A DNA stretch of 64,000 nt from Helicobacter sp. MIT 05-5293 (GCF_000765665.2 NZ_JROZ02000002.1:1-64000), one strand, 5' to 3'; counted from the first letter of the stretch, positions 9,322 to 19,406 are shown. Translations and numbers: made by a program. The notes: generated by a model from the sequence alone, not told the origin.

Positions 9322-9897
9322 ATGAAATTTGATCGTAAATTGTGGATGCAAATTCACCTTTATTTGAGTTTATTTTTTTTACCAGCGGCATTTATTTATG
9401 CGCTGACAGGAGCTTTATATCTTTTTGATTTGAGAGAAGAAGCAGGAGCGAAAGTTCATGAAATAAAGCTTGATTCTATGCCGGAAAAGGGACAAGAGAA
9501 AGAGTTTATTATCCAAACTTTGGAAGCAAATCAATTGCCTGTCCCTAAAAATACAGATGTTCGTATGCACAGAGGGAATCCCGCTATGGGTGGTTTGACA
9601 TATAGCGTAAGTCTTTCTCTAAATAAGCAAGGAGAACCTCAATTAAGGGCTGTTGATAGAAGTTTATATGGAATCTTGTTGCTTATGCACAAAGCAAAAG
9701 GTTCAAAATACGAAATCGGCTCTTTCAAGCTTGGACTTTTTGATTTTATTGCGATTGGTTTTGCACTTTCATTGATGATTTTTTATTTTTCAGGCTTAGT
9801 GATCACTTCTTTTTGTAAGAAAAACCGAGCAAGTGCATTTGGTGTGTTTGTCGGTGGTTTATTCATTACAAGCTTAGCAATATATTTGAGTGTTTAA
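9322..9897 (+). CDS. PepSY-associated membrane protein
   Basis: 191 residues with hydrophobic segments at about 10-33, 139-160 and 169-190 and a soluble domain between. The opening (LWMQIHLYLSLFFLPAAFIYALTG) and the HK-rich turn before the second helix (LLLMHKAKGS) resemble PepSY_TM proteins such as PiuB, which are usually linked to iron or haem uptake. It is much shorter than PiuB (about 400-500). The start follows AAGGAAGGGGCTT. Monocistronic. The link to iron is inference, though two TonB receptors lie in the window. Confidence 0.7.
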   Translation: MKFDRKLWMQIHLYLSLFFLPAAFIYALTGALYLFDLREEAGAKVHEIKLDSMPEKGQEKEFIIQTLEANQLPVPKNTDVRMHRGNPAMGGLTYSVSLSLNKQGEPQLRAVDRSLYGILLLMHKAKGSKYEIGSFKLGLFDFIAIGFALSLMIFYFSGLVITSFCKKNRASAFGVFVGGLFITSLAIYLSV

Positions 9898-9913
9898 GGT
9901 CTTATCGTATTGA

Positions 9914-9954
9914 CACAGAATCCAAAACTAACTCTAATTATTTTAGATTCTGTG
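9914..9954. terminator. Hairpin between PepSY protein gene and gpmI
   Basis: A 9-base stem (CACAGAATC and GATTCTGTG) with a 23-base AT-rich loop, 17 bases after the stop of the PepSY gene. Probable terminator for the plus-strand gene, without a strong T run. Confidence 0.45.
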
Positions 9955-10005
9955 AATTTAGTCTTGTAACTTTAATATTAGGTTTTTTAGGGGCATTGCA
10001 CAATA

Positions 10006-10036
10006 CTCAAGATTCAAAAAACTTTTGAATCTTGAG
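10006..10036. terminator. Strong hairpin after gpmI
   Basis: A perfect 14-base stem (CTCAAGATTCAAAA and its complement) with a 3-base loop, 2 bases beyond the gpmI stop on the minus strand. Probably terminates gpmI and may also protect against read-through from the plus side. Confidence 0.65.
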
Positions 10037-10038
10037 AT

Positions 10039-11511
10039 TTAAAATAATGGTTTGTCCATTTCTTGAGGAATAGGAATGCGCATCGCCTTTAAAATGCTTG
10101 GAGCAATGTTATTTAACCCGCCATCGTTGATTTTATCGATACCTTCAATCATTCCAAAGCACCATACTTGCCCCACGGTGTGATTAGTGAGTATATTTCC
10201 ATTTTCATCTTTCATCTCTTCACAATTCCCATGATCGCTTGTAATGAAAAGTGCGTAATGGTGTTTTTTTGCAGATTCTATGATTTTTCCTAGCTCCTTA
10301 TCCACCGCTTCCACCGCTTTAATGGCAGCTTCAAAATTACCGGTATGTCCGACCATATCACCATTAGCGAAATTAACAACAATGAAATCAAAACCTTTCT
10401 CAATCCCTTCAACCACAGCATTTCCGACTTCCTCGGCACTCATTTGAGGTTGCATATCATAAGTTTGCACTTTTGGTGAGGGGATTAGCACACGCTCTTC
10501 ACCCGCAAACATTTCTTCTTTGCCGCCATTAAGGAAAAATGTAACATGAGCGTATTTTTCAGTTTCTGCCACATGGAGTTGTTTTAAACCCTTTTGACTA
10601 ATGACTTCGGCAAGTGTGTTTTGAATAGTCTGTTTGGGGAAGAGAATCGGATAGGGAAATTTTGCATCATATTCTGTCATTGTGGCAGTATAAAGTGTTA
10701 ATGCTTTATGGGATTCAAACTGCTTAAATGCAGGATTGGCAATCGCATCGACAATTTCTCTCGCTCTATCACTTCGAAAATTCACAAAAATAAATCCCTC
10801 GTTATCGTGCATACCTTGATAGTTTATAAAACTTGCAGGCACAATAAATTCATCAAAAATCCCTTCATTGTATTGCGACTGGATATAGTCTTTAGGAGAG
10901 AGAGAAGTTTGATGTTGTGCCAAAACAATCGCTTCATAGGCTTTTTGGATTCTCTCCCAGCGATTGTCTCTATCCATTGCATAGAATCTCCCCGAAATAC
11001 TCGCAATCTCAATATTAGGTGAGAGAATCTCCTCAATTTGCTGCAGATAAGTTATCGCGCTTTGGGGTAATACATCTCTACCATCAGTGATAAGGTGGAG
11101 ATAGATTTTTTTATCTTGTGAAGAGAGAATCTGTGCTAAGGCGATGATATGTGATAGATGAGAATGCACGCCACCATCACTGATTAAGCCACATAAATGT
11201 ATCGTTTGTGCATTTTGGCTTACATATAGCAGTGCGGAATTGTTTTGAATCTCATTTTTTTCAATGGCTAAGGAAATTTTTACAAGATCTTGATAGAGGA
11301 TTCTGCCTGAACCGATACACATATGTCCGACTTCGGAATTGCCCATTTGTCCTTTTGGTAATCCCACGCTCAAACCAAAAGTATCAATCATACCATAAGG
11401 AACATTTGCAAACAAATAATCATAAGCAGGTTTTTTGGCATGGAAAAACGCATTATGCGTTGTTTTAGCATTATAGCCGATGCCATCGGTAACAACAAGG
11501 ATAGTTTTCAT
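10039..11511 (-). CDS. gpmI: Cofactor-independent phosphoglycerate mutase
   Basis: 490 codons from ATG 11511, preceded by TAGGAGTGTAT. Interconverts 3- and 2-phosphoglycerate in glycolysis and gluconeogenesis. Metal-binding motif VVTDGIGYN is at 5-13 and the catalytic serine motif [14 protein letters not shown] lies near 55-70. Later motifs include [23 protein letters not shown] and [10 protein letters not shown], all typical of the alkaline-phosphatase superfamily fold. An in-frame upstream ATG at 11556 has no ribosome site. Divergent from mraY. Confidence 0.97.
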   Translation of the reverse strand: MKTILVVTDGIGYNAKTTHNAFFHAKKPAYDYLFANVPYGMIDTFGLSVGLPKGQMGNSEVGHMCIGSGRILYQDLVKISLAIEKNEIQNNSALLYVSQNAQTIHLCGLISDGGVHSHLSHIIALAQILSSQDKKIYLHLITDGRDVLPQSAITYLQQIEEILSPNIEIASISGRFYAMDRDNRWERIQKAYEAIVLAQHQTSLSPKDYIQSQYNEGIFDEFIVPASFINYQGMHDNEGFIFVNFRSDRAREIVDAIANPAFKQFESHKALTLYTATMTEYDAKFPYPILFPKQTIQNTLAEVISQKGLKQLHVAETEKYAHVTFFLNGGKEEMFAGEERVLIPSPKVQTYDMQPQMSAEEVGNAVVEGIEKGFDFIVVNFANGDMVGHTGNFEAAIKAVEAVDKELGKIIESAKKHHYALFITSDHGNCEEMKDENGNILTNHTVGQVWCFGMIEGIDKINDGGLNNIAPSILKAMRIPIPQEMDKPLF

Positions 11512-11615
11512 ATACACTCCTATGATAAAATACTTTTTTTGTAAGATTGTAGCCAAAATCTAAGATTTTTTAAATAAACCGCAACACTAAATTGTTGCAT
11601 TTTCAAGGAAGGACG

Positions 11616-12695
11616 ATGCTTTATCTTTTATATCAGCATTTTAATGTGAATCTGCTCTCTTATATTACTTTTCGTGCGGGCGTGGCTTTTTTTGTTGCTT
11701 TTGTCTTGAGTGTTTTGTTGATGCCTTATTTTATTAAGTGGGCTAAGGCAAAAAAGGCAAATCAACCGATTTCGACTTATGTCGTAGCACATGAAAACAA
11801 AAGAAATACCCCCACAATGGGAGGTCTTGTATTTGTCGTGAGTATGTTTATTTCTTCTTTGTTGTGTGCTAATCTGTTTAATCCTTATGTGCTTTTGGGG
11901 TTGTTTTGTATCGCGGCTTTTATGTTGATTGGAGCAAGAGACGATTATATGAAAATTTCTGCTAAAAGTAATGCCGGAATGAGCGCAAAGATGAAGTTTG
12001 GTTTGCTCTTTATTGTTGCACTGCTAATTACCTCAACTTTGCTTTACATAGGACACAATACTAATCTTTATATTCCTTTTATGAAGAATCCACTTTTTGA
12101 TATGGCAGCATTTAAGCTGGGAGGTATTCCTGTCATTGCTTTAGGATTCTGGCTACTTGTCTTTTTGGCGACTACTAATGCTGTGAATATTACTGATGGG
12201 CTTGATGGATTAGCCACGGTGCCAAGCATTTGTGCGCTTTTCAGCCTTTCTGTTTTTGTTTATGTTGCTGGACATGCAGGATTCTCGGGATATTTGTTGT
12301 GGCCTAAAGTCGTTGATAGTGGGGAGCTTGCTGTGCTTTCGGTCGCACTCATTGGCGCACTTTTTGGATTCTTGTGGTATAACTGCCATCCCGCTCAAGT
12401 TTTTATGGGAGATAGCGGAAGTTTGGCTTTAGGTGCTTTTATCGCATATATGGCGATTGTCTCCAATAATGAAATATTATTAATTCTGATAGGAATCATC
12501 TTTGTGATTGAGGCACTTTCGGTGATTTTGCAAGTGGGAAGTTATAAATATCGTAAAAAGCGTATTTTTGCGATGGCACCTATTCATCATCATTTTGAGG
12601 TAAGAGGTTGGGCAGAAAATAAAATCATTGTGCGTTTTTGGATTATCGCAATTTTGGCAAATATTATTGCCCTTTTAAGCCTCAAGATTCGTTAA
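11616..12695 (+). CDS. mraY: Phospho-N-acetylmuramoyl-pentapeptide transferase MraY
   Basis: 359 codons. The start at 11616 is chosen over an upstream in-frame ATG (11592) because AAGGAAGGACG lies directly before it. About ten membrane helices. Family motifs: [10 protein letters not shown] near 60-75, [23 protein letters not shown], and the HHH motif in APIHHHFE near the C-terminus. It attaches the UDP-MurNAc-pentapeptide to undecaprenyl phosphate (lipid I) at the inner membrane. murD follows after 25 bases, so the two form a cell-wall operon. Confidence 0.98.
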   Translation: MLYLLYQHFNVNLLSYITFRAGVAFFVAFVLSVLLMPYFIKWAKAKKANQPISTYVVAHENKRNTPTMGGLVFVVSMFISSLLCANLFNPYVLLGLFCIAAFMLIGARDDYMKISAKSNAGMSAKMKFGLLFIVALLITSTLLYIGHNTNLYIPFMKNPLFDMAAFKLGGIPVIALGFWLLVFLATTNAVNITDGLDGLATVPSICALFSLSVFVYVAGHAGFSGYLLWPKVVDSGELAVLSVALIGALFGFLWYNCHPAQVFMGDSGSLALGAFIAYMAIVSNNEILLILIGIIFVIEALSVILQVGSYKYRKKRIFAMAPIHHHFEVRGWAENKIIVRFWIIAILANIIALLSLKIR

Positions 12696-12720
12696 AGAAG
12701 AGATTTAAGGAGCTTCATCA

Positions 12721-13962
12721 ATGAAACATAAAAGCATTTTTGGATATGGCGTTACGACTACGCCATTAGTCGCATTTTTGAACAAACAAGGTGAGAAGCT
12801 TTATATTTATGATGATAAGTTTAAAGATATTTCTACTGATGAAAAAGGTAATACTTTTTTGCCCTCAAGTGCTTTTGAATCTGCATCAAGCAGTATGGAG
12901 ATTCTTAGTCCGGGCATTCCCCCTTATCACCCTTTGATTCAAAAGGCGCAACATCGTATCAGCGAATATGATTATTTTGATATGCTCTTAAATGATGAAG
13001 CCCAAAAGCCTTTAAATATATGGATTAGTGGCACGAATGGCAAAACAACCACGACCGAAATAACGACACTTTTACTCTCGCCTTTTGGAGCAAAAAGTGG
13101 AGGAAATATCGGCACACCTTTAGCCACACTTTATGAAGAAAAAGCACCCGTGTGGGTGCTTGAAACAAGTTCTTTCAGTTTGCATTATACGCAAAAAGCT
13201 TGTCCTCATATTTATGCGTTGCTTCCGGTGAGAGAAGATCACATCACTTGGCATGGAAGTTTTGAGAATTATGTGAGTGATAAGCTAAAACCTCTCACAT
13301 TGATGAATGCTCAAAGTTATGCAATTATCCCCGATGAGCTTTCTTCCCACCCAACACTCAAGGCTTATAAAGGGCATTTGATCACCTATAAAGATTCTGT
13401 TGATTTGGCGCAAAAATTAGATTTACCGATTGAACGCATTGTGTTTAAAGAACCTTTTTTGCTTGATGCTTTGATTGCGCTTGGGATTGCTAAAGTAGGA
13501 TTCAAATGTGAAGATATTGAGCGGTTAAATCTATTTAAAATTGGTAAGCATCGTATTGAAGAATTTTATGACACACAAGACCGCTTGTGGGTTGATGATA
13601 GTAAAGGCACAAATGTCGATGCAACGATTGAGGCGATTAGACGTTATGCAGACAAGCATTTGATTATTATCTTGGGTGGCGATGATAAGGGCGCGAATCT
13701 TACACCACTTTTTGATTTTATGCAAGGCAAAGATATTTGTATTTATGCGATTGGTAGCAATGAAGCGCGACTTGCAGATTTCGCTAAGAAATATGCTCTG
13801 CCTTGCGTTCCTTCAACGACACTTCAAAAGGCAATGGAGCTTATCAAACAAGTGCGAAAAACTGATGATGTAGTCCTTCTTTCTCCTGCTGCTGCAAGTT
13901 TGGATCAATTTAGTTCTTATAAACAAAGGGGTGAAATTTTTGTAAAATTAGCATTGCAATAG
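12721..13962 (+). CDS. murD: UDP-N-acetylmuramoylalanine--D-glutamate ligase MurD
   Basis: 413 residues. Mur ligase ATP motif SGTNGKTTTT at 103-112, the central SSFSLHY segment, and C-terminal WVDDSKGTN and LLSPAAASLDQF. Adds D-Glu in the cytoplasmic stage of peptidoglycan synthesis. Somewhat shorter than E. coli MurD (438), mostly in the N-terminal Rossmann domain, as is usual in Campylobacterota. Co-transcribed with mraY. Confidence 0.97.
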   Translation: MKHKSIFGYGVTTTPLVAFLNKQGEKLYIYDDKFKDISTDEKGNTFLPSSAFESASSSMEILSPGIPPYHPLIQKAQHRISEYDYFDMLLNDEAQKPLNIWISGTNGKTTTTEITTLLLSPFGAKSGGNIGTPLATLYEEKAPVWVLETSSFSLHYTQKACPHIYALLPVREDHITWHGSFENYVSDKLKPLTLMNAQSYAIIPDELSSHPTLKAYKGHLITYKDSVDLAQKLDLPIERIVFKEPFLLDALIALGIAKVGFKCEDIERLNLFKIGKHRIEEFYDTQDRLWVDDSKGTNVDATIEAIRRYADKHLIIILGGDDKGANLTPLFDFMQGKDICIYAIGSNEARLADFAKKYALPCVPSTTLQKAMELIKQVRKTDDVVLLSPAAASLDQFSSYKQRGEIFVKLALQ

Positions 13963-14018
13963 TTTTTAAGCCAATATTTAAGCGTTATTGGTTAAAATAC
14001 AAGCCTTTTTTATTTTAT

Positions 14019-14094
14019 GGCTCGATAGCTCAGTCGGTAGAGCAGGAGACTGAAAATCTCCGTGTCGGTGGTTCGATTCCGCCTCGAGCCACCA
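14019..14094 (+). tRNA. tRNA-Phe (anticodon GAA), CCA encoded
   Basis: 76 bases. Acceptor stem GGCTCGA pairs with TCGAGCC, and the D-stem GCTC...GAGC is intact. The anticodon stem GGAGA/TCTCC encloses loop CTGAAAA with GAA at 14052-14054. The T arm contains GGTTCGATTCC, and CCA is encoded. Located 56 bases after murD. A TAAAAT box about 25 bases upstream may be its own promoter. Confidence 0.98.
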
Positions 14095-14176
14095 CTGCTA
14101 TTGCTTTTTTACTCAATTTCCCCAACAATTTATCGGCATAACTTTATCTATTTTTAATACTTTAAAGGAATACAAT

Positions 14177-15181
14177 ATGCGTTTTTCTAAAGGATTTTTT
14201 TATGGTTTGTTGCTCTTAAGTGTTATTAGCGCGATAGCACTTTTTGTCTCTTATACTTTTGTATTGTTTCTTTCACCGCTTATTATTGGAATCTTGCTAG
14301 GGGCATTGCTTTCGCCACTTTATCCGACTTTAAATGCTCAATTTCATATCAAAGATGGCATTGAATTTGGTGCAAAAAAACTATTGCGTTTAGGTATTAT
14401 CTTTTATGGTTCGTATATCACTTTAGGAGAAATCGCTAGTCTTGGTTTAAATGGCTTTTTGGTTGCGGTGAGTGTTGTGGGTGTGATTTTTTGCCTAAGT
14501 ATCGTCATTGGTGTAAAGATTCTTAAGCTGGATAAAGAGATTTGTATGCTTGTAGGAATTGGTAGTGCTGTATGCGGTGCTGCTGCAATTCTTGCGTTAG
14601 AATCTACCCTTAAAACCGAGCCTAGCAAAAGCTCTGTCGCCTTAGGGTTTATCGTGCTTTTTGGGCTTATTGGTATGATTTTAATGCCATTAGTTTATTA
14701 TGCAGGTATCTTACCTTTAAGCGATTATCAATGGGGTGTATATATCGGAGCGAGTTTGCACGAAGTAGCAAATGTCGTGGGCGCATCGGCAGTTTCTCCA
14801 GAATCTCAAAATGTCGCAATTATTGTCAAAATGACGCGAGTTGTGCTTTTAGTGCCTTTATTGTTTATCATTTCGTGGTTTGCGTGTCGGCATAGTGCGA
14901 TAGGGGATTCTCCTAAATCTTCTAAAATGTATATTCCCTACTTTGCTCTTGTTTTTTTAGGCGTGATTGTTTTGCATTCTTTGATTGCATTTCCCCCTGT
15001 CGTTGTTGAAACAGCGCAATTTACTTCTAAGCTTTTGCTTGTAATTGCAATGGCTGCATTAGGCTTACAGATTGATTGGAAAAAATTTGTCTCTTTTGGA
15101 GCAAAGACATTTATCCTTGCTTTGATTTTATTTGTTATCCTACTGGTCGGCACTTATGTGCTTGTCGATTTTATGATTTAA
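14177..15181 (+). CDS. YeiH-family putative sulfate exporter, membrane protein
   Basis: 334 residues with about ten hydrophobic helices. The conserved features of the YeiH/UPF0324 family are visible: LGIIFYGSYITLGEI, GIGSAVCGAAAI near 130-142, and GASLHEVANVVGA near 195-207. The family is annotated from bioinformatics as a sulfate or anion exporter; the true substrate is not known. The next gene, a thioredoxin, begins 9 bases after the stop, so the two are probably co-transcribed. Confidence 0.85.
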   Translation: MRFSKGFFYGLLLLSVISAIALFVSYTFVLFLSPLIIGILLGALLSPLYPTLNAQFHIKDGIEFGAKKLLRLGIIFYGSYITLGEIASLGLNGFLVAVSVVGVIFCLSIVIGVKILKLDKEICMLVGIGSAVCGAAAILALESTLKTEPSKSSVALGFIVLFGLIGMILMPLVYYAGILPLSDYQWGVYIGASLHEVANVVGASAVSPESQNVAIIVKMTRVVLLVPLLFIISWFACRHSAIGDSPKSSKMYIPYFALVFLGVIVLHSLIAFPPVVVETAQFTSKLLLVIAMAALGLQIDWKKFVSFGAKTFILALILFVILLVGTYVLVDFMI

Positions 15182-15190
15182 GGAAAAGCA

Positions 15191-15511
15191 ATGGTAGAGA
15201 TTATTGATACAGCGCGTTATAAAGAAGAGATTAAGACAGGTTTTGTAATGATTGATTTTGGTGCGTCTTGGTGTCCAGATTGTCGCCGAGTAGAGCCTAT
15301 TGTGGAAAAATTAGCTCAAGATTATGCCAATCAACTCAAGATCTTTAAAGTCAGTTTCGATACTGAAAATTCGCTCAAGGAGGAGCTAAACATTCGCCGT
15401 ATACCGACTATTATTTTTTACAGAGATGGTGTAGAAGTCGGAGAAAGGTTGATTGAACCTTCATCTGTGAATGATTTTGAAAAGGCGATTCAAAATATTT
15501 TAGGCGCATAG
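15191..15511 (+). CDS. Thioredoxin 2 (CPDC active site)
   Basis: 106 residues with a thioredoxin fold: FGASWCPDCRR, redox cysteines at 28 and 31, and the cis-proline in RRIPTIIF near 75. The CPDC motif instead of CGPC matches the second thioredoxin of H. pylori (recalled as Trx2/TrxC). Cytoplasmic disulfide reductase. The start follows AAGGAAAAGCA. Confidence 0.92.
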   Translation: MVEIIDTARYKEEIKTGFVMIDFGASWCPDCRRVEPIVEKLAQDYANQLKIFKVSFDTENSLKEELNIRRIPTIIFYRDGVEVGERLIEPSSVNDFEKAIQNILGA

Positions 15512-15529
15512 ATTCTGAAATATTTCAAA

Positions 15530-15551
15530 GCAAGATTTTACAGAATCTTGC
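15530..15551. terminator. Bidirectional hairpin between trx and SDR genes
   Basis: An 8-base stem (GCAAGATT and AATCTTGC) around a 6-base loop, between two convergent genes. No long T run on either side. Confidence 0.5.
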
Positions 15552-15564
15552 GCTATAAATTTGT

Positions 15565-16344
15565 CTAAAGTTTGCCCATAATGTTAAGAATCTTGCACAA
15601 ATATCGTTTGATGCACAAAGGCAAAAGATTATAGAATCTCGCAGCAAATCCCAGCCAAAAAGGAAAAATATAAAGCCATTTGCGTTTAGCAGAAGCGACA
15701 AGGATTTTTCGTGCTGCTTGTTTGGCACTCATCATGGGTATCCATTGTGCTAAATGTGCCGTTAAAGGCGTGGTGATAAATCCCGGGCAAATAGTCGTAA
15801 TAGTGATGTCAGGATAAGAGAGATTCAGTGCTTCGCCGAGGATTCTCACAAAATGCTTTGATGCGCTGTAACTTTGCGCATTTGGCATTGCCAAAAGTGA
15901 AGCGATAGATGCAATCAATACGATTTGTCCGCGATACCCTTTGATTTTCTCTTGTTGTTGCATTTTTTCGAGTGCGTAAAATACGATGTTTGCGACACCC
16001 ATTACATTTGTTTGGGCGACTTGTATTTGTTGATTCGCACTTTCATCTTCACCTAATGCCATACCTGCATTGATGATAAGCAAATCCACACGCTCTTGAA
16101 ATATATCCTCACACCATTGTTGGCATGCAGATTCATTTCTGACATCAAATGTGCTTTCTTGCACTTTTGCACCTTGATTGACACACGATTCTTTAATGTC
16201 TGCGAGTCGTTGCGTGTCTCTTCCTGTGAGATACAATGATGTCTGCGGTGAGGCGAGATAAAGTGCGATTTCTTTGCCAATCCCGCTACTTGCTCCTGTG
16301 ATAGCGATGCGTTGATAATTTGCTCTGATTTTTTCAATATTCAT
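15565..16344 (-). CDS. Short-chain dehydrogenase/reductase
   Basis: 259 residues. NAD(P) motif TGASSGIGKEIA at about 16-27, the NAG motif in LIINAGMALGE, and the catalytic SYSASKHFV (Tyr-x3-Lys) near 158. The C-terminal 40 residues are hydrophobic (FPFWLGFAARFYNLLPLCI) and may bind the membrane, as in DltE/YqjQ-like SDRs. The substrate cannot be told. Divergent from gap. Confidence 0.9.
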   Translation of the reverse strand: MNIEKIRANYQRIAITGASSGIGKEIALYLASPQTSLYLTGRDTQRLADIKESCVNQGAKVQESTFDVRNESACQQWCEDIFQERVDLLIINAGMALGEDESANQQIQVAQTNVMGVANIVFYALEKMQQQEKIKGYRGQIVLIASIASLLAMPNAQSYSASKHFVRILGEALNLSYPDITITTICPGFITTPLTAHLAQWIPMMSAKQAARKILVASAKRKWLYIFPFWLGFAARFYNLLPLCIKRYLCKILNIMGKL

Positions 16345-16447
16345 TCAAACCCCTTTAGTGTTTTGTCAGCCAAAGTCAAACTCATACTAAAGATTATAAC
16401 AAAATATGCTAAAATCCTTTTGCAGTTTTATTGGGAAGGGAAGGACA

Positions 16448-17449
16448 ATGATAAACCTTGCTATCAATGGTTTTGGTCGCATTGGAAGAAGTATAATGCG
16501 TGTGGCATTAGAGCGTGAAGATGTGCAGATTGTCGCTATTAATGATGTCGCGGATTGGGAGATTCTCACCTACTTGCTTGAGCATGACAGCACACACCAA
16601 AAACTCCCCTATGCAGTGGATTATCAAAATCACACGCTTTGCTTTGATTTTGATATGTGTCCTCCTATCCACACTCTTAGCTATTCTCGCAGCGAAGATA
16701 TTGATTTTAAAGCGTTGGGAGCAGATATTGTGATAGAATCAAGCGGACATTTTCTTCAAACTTCCCAGCTCACACATCATTTACAAAAGGACGTTCAAAA
16801 AGTGATTTTATCTGCTTCTGCACTTGATTCTATGCCAACTTTTATCAAAGGGATTAATGAAAAGCACTATCAAGGAGAAAAGATTATTTCAAACTCTTCT
16901 TGCACCGCGAATGCTATTGCTCCCATTTGTAAGATTCTTCATGATGCTTTTGGTATAGAATCTGCCACACTCACGACTATTCATAGTTACACAAATGATC
17001 AATCTTTGCTTGATTCTGTATATACGAAGGATAAACGCCGCTCACGAGCTGCCGCACAAAATATTATTCCTACAAGCACAGGTGCAGCAAAAGAAGTGAT
17101 GCGCGTTTTGCCTCATCTTTTGGGTAAATTACATGGATACAGCGTGCGCGTGCCGGTGTCTAATATCGTATTGTTTGATATGAGTTTTACACTTTGTAAG
17201 CCTACTACGACAGAGATTCTTAATGAGACACTCTCCAAAGCCTCCGAAAACGAGATGTTTGGTGTTGTGGGTATTGATACTAGAGAGGGCGTGAGTAGCG
17301 ATTTTATCAATAGCCCTTACAGCGTAGTAATTGCTCAAGATTTAAGCCATGTATTTCAGGGTAATATTGCGCGTGTTATGGCGTGGTGTGATAATGAATG
17401 GGGTTATGCGCATCGGATTCTTGATCTTGCCGCATTGATTGGTAAATAA
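16448..17449 (+). CDS. gap: Glyceraldehyde-3-phosphate dehydrogenase
   Basis: 333 codons from ATG 16448, preceded by GGGAAGGGAAGGACA; an upstream ATG at 16406 lacks a ribosome site. NAD motif INGFGRIGRS at 5-14, catalytic Cys152 in SNSSCTANAIAP, and WCDNEWGYAHR near the C-terminus. In most enzymes the catalytic loop reads SCTTNC; here the second cysteine is alanine. The cofactor loop (NDVAD at 32-36) does not settle NAD versus NADP. recG starts 8 bases later. Confidence 0.95.
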   Translation: MINLAINGFGRIGRSIMRVALEREDVQIVAINDVADWEILTYLLEHDSTHQKLPYAVDYQNHTLCFDFDMCPPIHTLSYSRSEDIDFKALGADIVIESSGHFLQTSQLTHHLQKDVQKVILSASALDSMPTFIKGINEKHYQGEKIISNSSCTANAIAPICKILHDAFGIESATLTTIHSYTNDQSLLDSVYTKDKRRSRAAAQNIIPTSTGAAKEVMRVLPHLLGKLHGYSVRVPVSNIVLFDMSFTLCKPTTTEILNETLSKASENEMFGVVGIDTREGVSSDFINSPYSVVIAQDLSHVFQGNIARVMAWCDNEWGYAHRILDLAALIGK

Positions 17450-17457
17450 CAGAATCT

Positions 17458-19377
17458 ATGCTTCCCGCACAAGATATTCTTGCTTCTTTTGATAAAGAAG
17501 ATCAAAAAAAACTTGCAAAACTAAAAATTACCAATTTGTTTTCCTTAGTGTTGTCGCACACACCGAAATCCTATACAAACACCACACTTATTCCCACGCT
17601 TGATTGTGAATCTCCGATAAATGGAGTATTGCGTGTGCGTGTTACGCAGATTAAACCCGCAGGTTTTGGCAAAAATGCTATGTTACATATTTATGCGCAA
17701 ATGCTTGATTTTAATGAGTTTCTTCATATCACTATTTTCCATGCCAAAGCCTTTCACAAAAAGCTTTTTGTGCTTGATTCTGAAATGTATATTATGGGTA
17801 AATTAGAGCTAAAATTTGGCGAATATTCTATGACACAGCCAAGTATTGTCAAAGAAATTAATACGATTAAAACGCAGTTTAAAACGACACTTTTTAATGC
17901 CCAAACGATGCAGCAACTCACCCAGCGACTTATCACACAAAAATATCTTTTAGTTTGCGGGTTGCCCTTAGATATTGCGTGCAAGATTGAAGAAATTTTT
18001 AATCCTACAAAAGTATTTTTACAAGCCTATAACGCAAATGGCAACACCTTTCCTAGAGATTTTCTTGATGCGCTTAAATTTGTTGAAATCTATCATTATC
18101 TTCAGAATCTCTCATGCAAAAAAAGACATTTTCCTGCAAATTTTGTTTGCACAGGTTGCGCGGAAGACTTTATCAAGACACTTCCTTTTGATTTGACAAA
18201 GGGACAGAATCATGCGATTAAAGACATTTACAAGGATTTGACTTCACCTATTGCTGCTAAGCGTCTAGTGATGGGCGATGTGGGCTGTGGTAAAACAATG
18301 GTGATTCTTTGCGCAGTGATGATTGCCTATCCGTATAAAAGTATTCTTATGGCACCCACAACGATTCTTGCTAAACAGCTGTATGAGGAGGCGTGCAGAT
18401 TCTTGCCTTCTTATGTGAAAATGCAGCTGATTACCTCTCAAAGCAAGGCAGTTTTTGATGATGAGGCGCATTTTATTATTGGCACGCAAGCGTTGTTGTA
18501 TCGTGATTTGAGGCTTAAAGATCTAGCATTGGTGATGAGTGATGAGCAGCATCGTTTTGGCACGATTCAACGTTATAAACTTGAGAAAATATCTAGTGAT
18601 TCTGAAAGTTTAGATTCTGTAGAATCTGCCATATTGAAAGAATCTACACAAAATAAAAAGCACCCCCATGTCTTGCAGTTTTCAGCGACACCTATACCAC
18701 GCACTTTGGCAATGCTCAATGCGCAATTGATTGATTTTAGCTTTATCCGTGATGTGCCTTTTAAAAAGGAGATTCTCACGCGTGTGATTGGCAAAAAGGA
18801 TTTTTCACATCTTTTTTCACATCTTCGCAATGAAATCGCACAAGGACATCAAGCAATTATCGTTTATCCGCTTGTAGAGGAAAGTCAAAGTATTGATTAT
18901 GCCTCTTTGAGTGAGGGGAGTAGCTTTTGGCAGAAGCATTTTGAGGGTGTTTTTGTTACTTCGGGCAAGGATAAAGAAAAGCAAGAAGTGCTTGATGCGT
19001 TTAGAGAAAAGGGCTGCATTTTGCTTGCTACGACCGTGGTTGAGGTAGGCATCTCCTTGCCTCGTGTTTCGACAATCGTAATTGTCGCACCCGAGAGACT
19101 TGGACTAGCGACATTGCATCAGCTTCGAGGGCGTGTCAGTCGGAATGGATTAAAGGGGTATTGTTATCTTTACACGCATTCTGTGAATGATGAGCGATTA
19201 AAGGCGTTTGCTGCGACTTTAAGTGGATTTGAGATTGCAGAGCTAGACTTAAAATACCGCAATAGCGGGGATTTATTGAGCGGGGATCGCCAAAGTGGCG
19301 ATGCGTTTATGTATGTGGATATGGAGAGCGATGAAGCTATTATCCATCGTGTGCAAGATCTCCTACACTCCTCTTAA
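17458..19377 (+). CDS. recG: ATP-dependent DNA helicase RecG
   Basis: 639 residues, somewhat shorter than E. coli RecG (693) but near the H. pylori length. An N-terminal wedge/OB domain, then Walker A GDVGCGKT (about 273-280), DEQH box with HRFG, FSATPIPRTLAM motif III, and QLRGRVSRN motif VI. It remodels stalled replication forks and branched recombination intermediates. No strong Shine-Dalgarno precedes the ATG, which fits translation coupled to gap just upstream. Confidence 0.96.
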   Translation: MLPAQDILASFDKEDQKKLAKLKITNLFSLVLSHTPKSYTNTTLIPTLDCESPINGVLRVRVTQIKPAGFGKNAMLHIYAQMLDFNEFLHITIFHAKAFHKKLFVLDSEMYIMGKLELKFGEYSMTQPSIVKEINTIKTQFKTTLFNAQTMQQLTQRLITQKYLLVCGLPLDIACKIEEIFNPTKVFLQAYNANGNTFPRDFLDALKFVEIYHYLQNLSCKKRHFPANFVCTGCAEDFIKTLPFDLTKGQNHAIKDIYKDLTSPIAAKRLVMGDVGCGKTMVILCAVMIAYPYKSILMAPTTILAKQLYEEACRFLPSYVKMQLITSQSKAVFDDEAHFIIGTQALLYRDLRLKDLALVMSDEQHRFGTIQRYKLEKISSDSESLDSVESAILKESTQNKKHPHVLQFSATPIPRTLAMLNAQLIDFSFIRDVPFKKEILTRVIGKKDFSHLFSHLRNEIAQGHQAIIVYPLVEESQSIDYASLSEGSSFWQKHFEGVFVTSGKDKEKQEVLDAFREKGCILLATTVVEVGISLPRVSTIVIVAPERLGLATLHQLRGRVSRNGLKGYCYLYTHSVNDERLKAFAATLSGFEIAELDLKYRNSGDLLSGDRQSGDAFMYVDMESDEAIIHRVQDLLHSS

Positions 19378-19403
19378 TTTGAGAATCTAAGAAGATTCTC
19401 AAA
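19378..19403. terminator. Bidirectional terminator between recG and the TonB receptor
   Basis: A perfect 11-base stem (TTTGAGAATCT and its complement) with a 4-base loop, lying between the convergent stops of recG (19377) and the receptor (19407). Confidence 0.75.
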
Positions 19404-19406
19404 AGT

